Of a DNA stretch of 64,000 bases, positions 56,793 through 64,000 are shown one piece after another. The stretch is from Acinetobacter sp. WCHAc010034. GTDB taxonomy: Bacteria > Pseudomonadota > Gammaproteobacteria > Pseudomonadales > Moraxellaceae. Position numbers and translations under genes: made by a program. Position 1 is the stretch's first letter; each line of letters opens with the position of its first letter. The notes under the pieces were generated by a model that saw only the letters and a program-made list of their open reading frames with translations, had not been told where the DNA came from and searched no databases. The DNA is taken from assembly GCF_001696615.3 (NCBI RefSeq), contig NZ_CP032279.1, forward strand, positions 2,108,001-2,172,000, given 5' to 3'.

Positions 56793-58946
56793 TTAACCGT
56801 AGAATTTTTTGTTGTTAGCAGCCATGTCACGCAACATTTGCGGCGCTTCATAAGCCTTACCTAAGTGTGCGTATTTGTCGCAAAGTGCAACGTATTCAGC
56901 CACACCTGTTTGGTCGATGTAACGGCATGGACCACCACGGAATGGAGGGAAACCTACACCCATAATCATCGCCATGTCTGCTTCAGAAGCAGTCGCTACG
57001 ATGTTGTCTTCTAGGCAGCGAACAGTTTCGTTACAGAAAGCCAGCATCATACGGTCAATGATTTCTTGAGCATCAAACTCGCGTTTTTCAGCAGTTGCCA
57101 CAGTAGCAACAAGCTCATACGCAGTTGGATCAACCACTTTGGCTTTTTTGCCTTTACGGTCAAGTTCGTATTTGTAGAAACCAACGTCGTTCTTTTGACC
57201 CAAACGTTTGTTTTCGTACATGATTTCGATTGAACCTTTGAAGTCTGGCTTCATGCGGTCAGGGAAACCTTCAGCCATGACTTCTGCACCGTGAACGCCC
57301 GTGTCGATACCCACCACGTCGATCAAGTAAGCAGGACCCATAGGCCAGCCGAATTTTTCCATGACTTTGTCGACTTGTTGGAAGTCAGCACCGTCTTTCA
57401 ATAGAAGGTCAAATGCACCGAAGTAAGGGAACAATACGCGGTTTACAAGGAAACCTGGGCAGTCATTCACAACGATTGGTGTTTTACCCATTTTCTGAGC
57501 AAGAACTACAGTGGTCGCAATCGCTTCAGCAGAAGTCTTTTCACCACGAATCACTTCTACCAATGGCATCATGTGTACTGGGTTAAAGAAGTGCATACCG
57601 ACAAAGTTTTCAGGACGCTGCAGGTTTTCAGCCAAACGTGTGATTGAAATTGTTGAAGTATTTGAAGCAATGATCGTGTTGTCACGAACATTCTTCTCAG
57701 TTTCAGCAAGTACAATGCCTTTTACTTTTGGATTTTCAGTCACCGCTTCAATCACGATGTCCACTTCTTTAAACTCGTCATAGCTTAAAGTAGGACGGAT
57801 GCGCGCAAGAGTTTCACCCATTTGAGCAGGTTTCATCTTCTTACGTTCAACTTGTTTGGTCAGTAAGCCATTTGCTTCTTTCATACCCAAAGCAAGTTGT
57901 GGATTACCAATGTCTTTCATGATGATTGGTGTGCCTTTGCTTGCCGCTTGGTAAGCAATACCGCCACCCATGATACCCGCGCCTAATACAGCCGCTTGGT
58001 TTACAGGGTGCGCACCTTTTTCATATTTCTTCGAAGTTTTCTTCACCACTTGGTCATTGATGAATAGACCAATTAACGCACCTGCTTGTGGTGTAATCGC
58101 TGCTTTTGCAAAACCAGCTGCTTCAGCTTGTAGTGCTTCATTACGTGGAAGGCTTGCACCGGCTTGTAATGAGTCAAGAAGAAGTTTAGGCGCAGGGTAT
58201 TGAGCAGGATTTGCTTTTGCAAGTACTGCACCTTTCGCCGAGTTGAACGCCATCATTTGTTCGATTGGGTTCAATTTAACTTGGTCAAGTTTTTCCTGAC
58301 GTTTTGCTTTCCAGTCTACACGGCCAGCAAGGGCTTGTTTAACCAAGTCAATTGCAGCGTCTTGCAGTTTATCAGCAGCAACAACCGCATCAACCGCACC
58401 GTCTTTCAGTGCAGCAGCTGGTTTTTTAGGATTAGCCATTGCCATCCATTCAACTGCATTGTCGATACCAATTAGACGGCTTAAACGAACCGTACCGCCG
58501 AAACCAGGGAAGATGCCCAGTTTGATTTCAGGAAGACCGACTTGAGCCGCTTCTGACATCACACGATAGTCACACACGAGGCACATTTCAAAGCCGCCGC
58601 CCAATGCCATGCCATTGATCGCTGCAACTTTAGGAATCTCTAAATCTTCAAACGCGTTGAAGATGCCGTGAACAGGCAATGCCCAATCCACAATCGCTTG
58701 TTCGCCTTGAGCGAAGTTTGCGCCAAATTCAGTAATATCTGCGCCAACGATAAATGTAGATTTAGCCGAAGTAACGATTAAGCCTTTGATGTCAGCGTTT
58801 GCTTTAACAGCGTCAATTGCAGCTTTAAAATCTTCAATCGTTGCACGGTTAAATTTGTTGACCGACTCACCTTGTAAGTCAAAGCGGAATTCTGCAATTC
58901 CGTCCGAAAGCATTTGGACGGTAATGGCATTGCCAGCGTGGATCAT
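56793..58946 (-). CDS. fadB: Fatty-acid oxidation complex subunit alpha FadB
   Basis: This 717-aa multifunctional enzyme has an N-terminal enoyl-CoA hydratase/isomerase domain ([20 protein letters not shown], about residues 108-127, and [18 protein letters not shown]). The 3-hydroxyacyl-CoA dehydrogenase domain follows, with [19 protein letters not shown] (about 319-337) for NAD and [20 protein letters not shown] as its signature. It pairs with FadA in an alpha2beta2 complex that carries out beta-oxidation. The operon probably responds to a fatty-acid regulator, but I could not identify an operator. Confidence 0.97.
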   Translation of the reverse strand: MIHAGNAITVQMLSDGIAEFRFDLQGESVNKFNRATIEDFKAAIDAVKANADIKGLIVTSAKSTFIVGADITEFGANFAQGEQAIVDWALPVHGIFNAFEDLEIPKVAAINGMALGGGFEMCLVCDYRVMSEAAQVGLPEIKLGIFPGFGGTVRLSRLIGIDNAVEWMAMANPKKPAAALKDGAVDAVVAADKLQDAAIDLVKQALAGRVDWKAKRQEKLDQVKLNPIEQMMAFNSAKGAVLAKANPAQYPAPKLLLDSLQAGASLPRNEALQAEAAGFAKAAITPQAGALIGLFINDQVVKKTSKKYEKGAHPVNQAAVLGAGIMGGGIAYQAASKGTPIIMKDIGNPQLALGMKEANGLLTKQVERKKMKPAQMGETLARIRPTLSYDEFKEVDIVIEAVTENPKVKGIVLAETEKNVRDNTIIASNTSTISITRLAENLQRPENFVGMHFFNPVHMMPLVEVIRGEKTSAEAIATTVVLAQKMGKTPIVVNDCPGFLVNRVLFPYFGAFDLLLKDGADFQQVDKVMEKFGWPMGPAYLIDVVGIDTGVHGAEVMAEGFPDRMKPDFKGSIEIMYENKRLGQKNDVGFYKYELDRKGKKAKVVDPTAYELVATVATAEKREFDAQEIIDRMMLAFCNETVRCLEDNIVATASEADMAMIMGVGFPPFRGGPCRYIDQTGVAEYVALCDKYAHLGKAYEAPQMLRDMAANNKKFYG

Positions 58947-59442
58947 GCCTGATCTCCTTTATTTTGGAGGACTTCTAAGTTGATGTTGTGAAGCGAGTAC
59001 GTCATTCCTGCGTACATCTATGCCTCGCCAATCTTACGATAACTATATCTAAAAAGAACATAACAAGTTGTATCAAGCCGTGACGCAAGGGTCATCAATT
59101 TTTCCGGGCCGGATTCGGTGCATGGCGCGCCACGGCCGGCATTCGGCAGGCTGCTGCAGGCTGAAACTTTTGTTTCAGTTCATATTTTTAACTACATGGC
59201 GCACTGGCGCAGAGGCGCTGGCCGGATTTTTTCAGGCTTTCAGCGCGCGCCTTTTTGGGCAGAAAGGTCAATCGGCTTTATTCTTCCTGATTTTTGTGCG
59301 CCCATATTTATTTTAATAGTGAAATAACGATTGAAAAAATACGTTCTTTGGGATGTTTTTTATTCGCTTTAAAATTAATCCGCAAAGTTACATGCCAATA
59401 GAAAAATCTTGTATAGAATGAAAATAATAGATGGGGGATGCA
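58947..59442. other. fadBA upstream region
   Basis: No gene supported. The first 100 bp next to fadB are promoter-like. The stretch 59085-59290 is GC-rich, and its open frames (up to 82 codons) lack a ribosome-binding site and homology, so I regard them as non-coding. The final 150 bp are AT-rich and form the promoter region of the small PH-domain gene. Confidence 0.5.
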
Positions 59443-59853
59443 ATGTACACGTTTAGTTCTAAAAAAGATTGGTGGGTGGTCGCATTTATTATTTGTATGA
59501 GTGGTTTGCTCATTCAATTATTACTGACGATGCAAGCTAAAGGCACTATGCAGCAATATCCTGTTCATACGGCGGTGTATATTTTGACGGTGCTGCTGCT
59601 TTGGTGGCCAATACTCAATACACGTTATATCGTGAAAAATGATGAACTTACGATTCATAGCTTGCTATTTAAATGGGTAATTCCCATAGCCAATATTCAA
59701 AAAGCAAGTCTGACCGATCATTTGGATGCATCGCCTGCATTGTCATTAAAACGTGTGAAAATTGAATATTTACAAGATGGGGAAATGAAGCAGATATTAG
59801 TATCGCCAAGAGATCAGCAGGCTTTTTTGAAGGCCTTAGGCATGCATAAATAG
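59443..59853 (+). CDS. Small membrane-anchored PH-domain protein
   Basis: This 136-aa protein has two membrane helices (WVVAFIICMSGLLIQLLL and VYILTVLLLWWPILNT) followed by a bPH-like domain (RYIVKNDELTIHSLLFKWVIPIANIQKASL). GGGGG is spaced correctly before the ATG at 59443; an ATG four codons earlier is in frame but has no site. It precedes the WG-repeat gene by 47 bp, probably in one transcript. Function unknown. Confidence 0.85.
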   Translation: MYTFSSKKDWWVVAFIICMSGLLIQLLLTMQAKGTMQQYPVHTAVYILTVLLLWWPILNTRYIVKNDELTIHSLLFKWVIPIANIQKASLTDHLDASPALSLKRVKIEYLQDGEMKQILVSPRDQQAFLKALGMHK

Positions 59854-59900
59854 ATTGAATTAATTTGATATGAAAATATTTGAAATACAAGGGAATAAAA

Positions 59901-61151
59901 ATGACTCCAATAATTCCTTATCATAAAAACCAAAAATTTGGCATTGTTGATGTTGAGCTGAATTTTCTTATTGAATGTAAATATTTCCAAATACTCAAAC
60001 CTTTCAAATTCAATCAAGGCTGGCTGTGTTTTACGTTGAATGAGCGTAAACGCTATGGGTGGATCTATTATGAAAATGGTCAAATTGTTGAAATAGAACC
60101 GCAATATTCAGCAGTAAATTATGACAGTCAAGAACTCATTGGCGTGCAGTCTGATGATGGAAGCTGGGGGTTTGTAGATCACTCAAATCAGCAGCTGATT
60201 TCTATGCAGTTTTCAAAAATTTACCCATTCAGTAATCATCGTGCAATTGTGAGTATTGCCCGAAAAAATTTAGGTTCAGTCTGGGGCGTGATAGATATCA
60301 ATGGACATTGGACTATTCATGCACAATATCAATATCTTGGTGAAGAACAGTCAGGCTTGCGGTGTTTTAAACGTTATGTTCCAAATCAAGGTAATCTTTA
60401 TGGTTTTGTTTCGGATGAAACCGGGCAAGAAGTGATTTCTGCGCAGTTTAGCAATGCCAGTCATTTTTGTGATGGCATTGCAGTCGTGAGCTTCGGGCAG
60501 GGTAAACAGCAATATTTTTCTGTGATTAATTCAATGGGAGAAATCATTGCTGATCAGCTCAAACATGCGGAGCTTTGTGCATTTGGCTATAGCTTGATTC
60601 AGCGGAATAGGTACCTGGAATTTATTAATAAAAAGGGTCAAGCTGTTTTAAAGACCAAAGAAACTAAAGTTCATCAGCTGAACTTTTTGAGTAATGAAAA
60701 TCTCAATCTTATCCGTACAGGCAGGCGGGAATTAATTGCGACTCAATATAAAAAGAAATGGGGCTTTTATAAAGTTGATGATTCAGGCGTTAAATTGCAG
60801 ATTGAACATCAATTCGATGAGTTGAGCGATTACGGATTTCGGCAACAGCGTTGCGCAGTATCCATAGATCAGCAAGCAGCATATATAGATGAAAATGGAG
60901 TAATGAAAGCTCCTTTGGGCTGTACAGATGTATTTATGGATTATCACGGAGCACTATGCACTTTAGTTAAATATAGCTTAGAAAAGCCTTATGCTTTTAT
61001 GGATCAAGAAGGGCAGCGCGTAATTGATTTTAAATATGCGATGCATTTTGGGAATTTTGATGAATCAGGTTTACTTTATGTTTTTAAAGAGAAAGGAACT
61101 GATATTAATTCAGGATTTATAGACCAGCATGGCGTGGAATATTGGCAATAA
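59901..61151 (+). CDS. WG-repeat-containing protein
   Basis: This 416-aa protein is built from WG beta repeats, for example KFGIVDVELNFLIECKY, SWGFVDHSNQQLISMQFSKI, VWGVIDINGHWTIHAQYQ, LYGFVSDETGQEVISAQF and KWGFYKVDDSGV. Such repeats mediate protein contacts. AAGGGA precedes the ATG; an upstream TTG at 59880 is less likely. There is no signal peptide, so it should be cytoplasmic. AT-rich relative to the neighbours at uvrC. Function unknown. Confidence 0.88.
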   Translation: MTPIIPYHKNQKFGIVDVELNFLIECKYFQILKPFKFNQGWLCFTLNERKRYGWIYYENGQIVEIEPQYSAVNYDSQELIGVQSDDGSWGFVDHSNQQLISMQFSKIYPFSNHRAIVSIARKNLGSVWGVIDINGHWTIHAQYQYLGEEQSGLRCFKRYVPNQGNLYGFVSDETGQEVISAQFSNASHFCDGIAVVSFGQGKQQYFSVINSMGEIIADQLKHAELCAFGYSLIQRNRYLEFINKKGQAVLKTKETKVHQLNFLSNENLNLIRTGRRELIATQYKKKWGFYKVDDSGVKLQIEHQFDELSDYGFRQQRCAVSIDQQAAYIDENGVMKAPLGCTDVFMDYHGALCTLVKYSLEKPYAFMDQEGQRVIDFKYAMHFGNFDESGLLYVFKEKGTDINSGFIDQHGVEYWQ

Positions 61152-61275
61152 ATCCTGAGGCATGGTCTTAGAAAAATTTATGCGATGAGCATAAATTTTT
61201 GGATTTTGAAAATCCAATTGGAGGCTATTTTTCTCAGGATAATTCAAAAATATACGGCCACAATTGGCTCAAGTT

Positions 61276-61440
61276 CTACCCGTATTTTTCTTGCCCAATA
61301 ATGCGCTCTCGTAAGTGCTGCATCATCTCTTGAGGTTCAAAATGAAAACGCGGTTTGCCCATCCAGCGGTTTTTTTCGGCACTGCTATGCGTCGAGGCTG
61401 CCGGCTGTACGATATGGATGGCGGGATTGGCATGCGTCAT
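61276..61440 (-). pseudogene. Truncated N-terminal remnant of an AAA+ ATPase-like gene
   Basis: A 54-codon minus-strand frame ends PRFHFEPQEMMQHLRERIIG followed by QEKYG and a stop. This is typical for the start of AAA+ ATPases of the ClpA/ClpB type, in which a Walker A sequence would follow within 40 residues. Here nothing follows. The codon use matches core genes. I consider it a remnant after deletion or insertion; a genuine mini-protein is possible. The remainder of 61152-61618 holds only AT-rich DNA and the uvrC upstream region. Confidence 0.5.
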
Positions 61441-61618
61441 TCATTGTGTTCCAAAAGCAGGATAGTTTGAGCATGGCAAAAAACCAATTTCCCATTAATA
61501 GCTTTTAGCAATCAGCTTATTGCTATGAGAAACAATAAATTCAGCGGATTGCTTGAAAATAGTTAAATAGCTATCACATCATGTTAAAGAGCAATCACGA
61601 TGATGGAAAACGGCAGCA

Positions 61619-63418
61619 GTGAACGAAAACGCGCGCGAACATATCGAAAAAATTCTGGCCAATATGACCGCTTTGCCGGGTGTGTACCGCATGCTGGGCA
61701 AGGACGGCGAGCTGCTGTATGTCGGCAAGGCCAAGAATTTGAAAAACCGCGTTTCCAGCTATTTCGTCAAAACCCTTGAGCACCCGAAAACACAGGCTTT
61801 GGTGGCGCGGATTTATGATATTGAAACGCTGGTGGTGCGCTCGGAAACCGAAGCGCTGCTGCTGGAACAGAACCTGATCAAGCTGCACCGCCCGCCGTAC
61901 AACATCATGCTGCGCGACGATAAATCCTATGTCTATATTTTCATCTCGGCAGACCAGCCTTATCCGCGCATCGCCAGCGGGCGCGGCAAAGGCCGGCATC
62001 AGGCCGGCAAGTTTTTCGGCCCTTATCCCAGCGCCTACAATGCCCGCGATACGCTGGTAATCCTGCAGAAGCTGTTCAATGTGCGCCAGTGCGAAAACAG
62101 CTATTTTTCGCAGCGCCAGCGCCCCTGCCTGCAGTATCAGATCAAGCGCTGCTCCGCGCCCTGCGTCGGCCTGATCTCGCCGCAAGACTATCAGCAGGAT
62201 GTGAATAACTCGATCCGCTTCCTGCAGGGCGATACTAAAGAACTGAATCAGGAACTGATTGAGAAAATGGAAGCGGCGGCGGAAGCGCTGGAATTTGAAA
62301 AGGCGGTGTTTTACCGTGACCGCATGGCGCTGCTGCGCGATGTGCAGGCGCAGCAGGCGATTTACACCGTCAAAGGCGAAGCCGACATCATCGCCATCGC
62401 CTATCATGCCGGCGTGACCTGCGTGCAGATCATGCATGTGCGCAGCGGCAAGATGCTGGGCGGCAAGAGCTATTTTCCCGACATACAGGGCGATGATCTG
62501 GCGCAGCTGCTGTCAGATTTCATCGCCAATTTCTATTTTCAGGTGGCGGATGAAGTACCGGCGGAATTAATCGTGAATGTTGAGCCGGCCAACCGCAGGG
62601 AGCTGGAACAGGCGCTGCAGCAGCATTTTGACAAGAAAATCCAGATCAAGCATAAGGTGCGTGAAACCCGCGCGGAATGGCTGGAGCTGGCGCAGATGAA
62701 TGTGCAGCACGCGATTAAAGGCAAGCTGACCAATCATTTTGAGCTGAATGAGCGCTTCCATCAGCTTGAGCAGGTTGCGGGACGTCCAATAGACCGGATT
62801 GAATGCTTTGATATTTCCCATACCATGGGCGAGGCGACCGTGGCCTCCTGCGTGGTGTTTGATGCCGGCGGCGCGCGCAAGCGCGATTACCGCCAGTTCT
62901 CCATCGATGACATTACGGCGGGCGATGACTACGCCGCCATGCGCCAGGCGCTGACCCGGCGCTATCAGAAGCATATGCTGCCCGACCTGCTGCTGATTGA
63001 CGGCGGCAAAGGCCAGCTGCATATGGCGATGGAAGTGATGAATGATTTAGGGCTGGATGCCTTCATGATCGGGGTGTCGAAAGGTGAAGGGCGCAAGCCG
63101 GGGCTGGAAACCCTGCACTTTACCGATGGCAGCAAAATCCAGCTGCCGGAAGACCACAAGGCGCTGCATCTGATTCAGCAGGTGCGGGATGAGGCGCACC
63201 GCTTTGCCATTACCAAGCACCGCGCCAAGCGCGACAAAAAGCGCGGCTCATCCATTCTGGAAGTGATTCCGGGCTTGGGGCCGAAACGGCGCCGTGACCT
63301 GCTGACGCATTTCGGCGGCATTCAGGGTGTGCTGAAAGCCTCGGAAAATGAGCTGAAGCTGGTGCAGGGGCTGGGGGATGTCATGGCGCGCACGGTCTAT
63401 AAAATCCTGCATGAATAA
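61619..63418 (+). CDS. uvrC: UvrABC excinuclease subunit C
   Basis: This 599-aa nucleotide-excision-repair nuclease makes both incisions around a UvrB-bound lesion. The N-terminal GIY-YIG domain is visible ([19 protein letters not shown], residues about 20-38). A Cys cluster and UVR motif ([18 protein letters not shown], about 223-240), the RNase H-like endonuclease domain with [14 protein letters not shown] and [10 protein letters not shown], and C-terminal helix-hairpin-helix motifs ([18 protein letters not shown]) follow. It starts with GTG at 61619. Length matches E. coli UvrC (610 aa). Confidence 0.96.
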   Translation: MNENAREHIEKILANMTALPGVYRMLGKDGELLYVGKAKNLKNRVSSYFVKTLEHPKTQALVARIYDIETLVVRSETEALLLEQNLIKLHRPPYNIMLRDDKSYVYIFISADQPYPRIASGRGKGRHQAGKFFGPYPSAYNARDTLVILQKLFNVRQCENSYFSQRQRPCLQYQIKRCSAPCVGLISPQDYQQDVNNSIRFLQGDTKELNQELIEKMEAAAEALEFEKAVFYRDRMALLRDVQAQQAIYTVKGEADIIAIAYHAGVTCVQIMHVRSGKMLGGKSYFPDIQGDDLAQLLSDFIANFYFQVADEVPAELIVNVEPANRRELEQALQQHFDKKIQIKHKVRETRAEWLELAQMNVQHAIKGKLTNHFELNERFHQLEQVAGRPIDRIECFDISHTMGEATVASCVVFDAGGARKRDYRQFSIDDITAGDDYAAMRQALTRRYQKHMLPDLLLIDGGKGQLHMAMEVMNDLGLDAFMIGVSKGEGRKPGLETLHFTDGSKIQLPEDHKALHLIQQVRDEAHRFAITKHRAKRDKKRGSSILEVIPGLGPKRRRDLLTHFGGIQGVLKASENELKLVQGLGDVMARTVYKILHE

Positions 63419-63530
63419 GCCGGCTGAATAAGCTTTGGCGGAAACGCTCAATGACGCGCGGGTCACTGATCATTCACAGCGCCGCCGAATGCGCCAAAGA
63501 TATGCTTAACGGAATTCAGGAACAATTTGC

Positions 63531-64000
63531 ATGTCATTAGCGGCGCTTTATCAGCGGATTGACCAGTCAGCATGGGTCGATATTCCCGAAGGCTGGCTGC
63601 AGGGGCGCACTATTTACGGCGGCCTGGTCGCCGCCATGCTGATGCATAAGGCCGCGGCGGCGGCTGCCGATGCCGGCAAGCGCCTGCTCAGCGCCAGTGT
63701 CACGTTTGCCGGACCGGTGCAGCTCGGCCAGGCAAAATTGACTGCGGAAGTTCTGCGCCAAGGCAAGTCGGTGACTACGGTGGAAGTCCGCTTATGGCAG
63801 GATGGCGCGGTGCAGAGCATTTTGCTGGCCAGCTTCGGCGCGCCGCGGGAATCATCTATTCAAGTCAGCCATGAGCGCCAAGCGCCGGATTATCCTCCGG
63901 CGGAGCAGCTGCAGCTTGCGCAGCATCATCCTTTGGCGCCGGAGTGCTTTCAGCAGATGCAGATGGCATGGGCGGAAGGGCAGTATCCCTGTACTGCGGC
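63531..64000 (+). CDS. Acyl-CoA thioesterase (TesB-like), 3' end outside window
   Basis: The 156 codons seen from ATG 63531 read as the N-terminal hotdog domain of a TesB-type thioesterase-family protein: WLQGRTIYGGLVAAMLMHKA (about residues 23-42) and ASVTFAGPVQLGQAKL (about 57-72), then SVTTVEVRLWQDG. Such enzymes hydrolyse acyl-CoA to free acid and CoA. A second hotdog domain would be expected beyond the window edge. It follows uvrC by 112 bp on the same strand. Confidence 0.82.
   Translation, partial: MSLAALYQRIDQSAWVDIPEGWLQGRTIYGGLVAAMLMHKAAAAAADAGKRLLSASVTFAGPVQLGQAKLTAEVLRQGKSVTTVEVRLWQDGAVQSILLASFGAPRESSIQVSHERQAPDYPPAEQLQLAQHHPLAPECFQQMQMAWAEGQYPCTA

Noticed and set aside
59068..59316. 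82-codon plus-strand frame upstream of the small PH-domain gene
   Set aside because: It lacks a ribosome-binding site and homology; overlapping frames are also open because the stretch is GC-rich.

Overview
The window looks like a chromosomal segment of an Acinetobacter-type gammaproteobacterium. I infer this from the gene content (fadB-fadA on one strand, scattered hisB-hisH / hisA / hisF genes, kup, uvrC, thrB of the aminoglycoside-phosphotransferase type) and from protein sequences that read like Acinetobacter orthologues. The species cannot be fixed from sequence alone. Core genes are moderately GC-rich. Three stretches are clearly AT-rich and carry mobile or defence-type genes: about 1-19080, 26600-27540 and 51590-54545.

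Region 1 (1 to about 19080) is a genomic island whose left end lies outside the window. It starts with a chain of ATGA-overlapping genes: three tyrosine recombinases of different size and a small coiled-coil protein. This layout resembles Tn554-type tnpABC, recombinase-in-trio and Gamma-Mobile-Trio modules. Next comes a large PLD-like protein of the VPA1262 kind. Two different IS3-family elements have cleanly interrupted the second recombinase (TSD TAT) and the PLD-like gene (TSD GAC, inside its HDR motif). Further right are a winged-helix/coiled-coil protein, and divergent from it a 72-aa controller (C) protein with a textbook pair of C-boxes. Last is a two-gene operon: a 1682-aa NERD + kinase-like + SF1 helicase protein and a 462-aa winged-helix partner. 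It resembles a Mokosh type I anti-phage system, and no methyltransferase or restriction enzyme is next to the C gene.

Region 2 (19080-51590) is mostly ordinary chromosome: ahpC, a LysR regulator, an isochorismatase-type hydrolase, pirin, an FAD oxidoreductase with a methyltransferase, tRNA-Thr, an AT-rich HNH endonuclease gene, tRNA-Ser, kup, a secreted-type DNA/RNA endonuclease, an AraC regulator divergent from a membrane fatty-acid hydroxylase, hisF, thrB, an EamA exporter divergent from an XRE-cupin regulator with paired operators, an ABC transporter broken by one amber codon in Walker A, hisA, an RNase D-like exonuclease, two DUF805 paralogues, hisH-hisB, twin tRNA-Phe genes, several small hypothetical proteins, an Ala-rich LEA-like exported protein, a lipoprotein and tehB.

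Region 3 (51590-54800) holds a retron of the Ec67 (RT-TOPRIM) kind. An msr-msd-like RNA with a1/a2 inverted repeats precedes a reverse transcriptase whose C-terminal TOPRIM half has been cut off by an IS5-family element with a perfect 9-bp duplication. The retron starts right beside a divergent second copy of the fadA 3' end and its terminator.

Region 4 (54800-64000) returns to the chromosome: a PH-domain protein, fadA and fadB (fatty-acid beta-oxidation), a small membrane PH protein with a WG-repeat protein, a truncated AAA+ remnant, uvrC, and a thioesterase that runs off the right edge.
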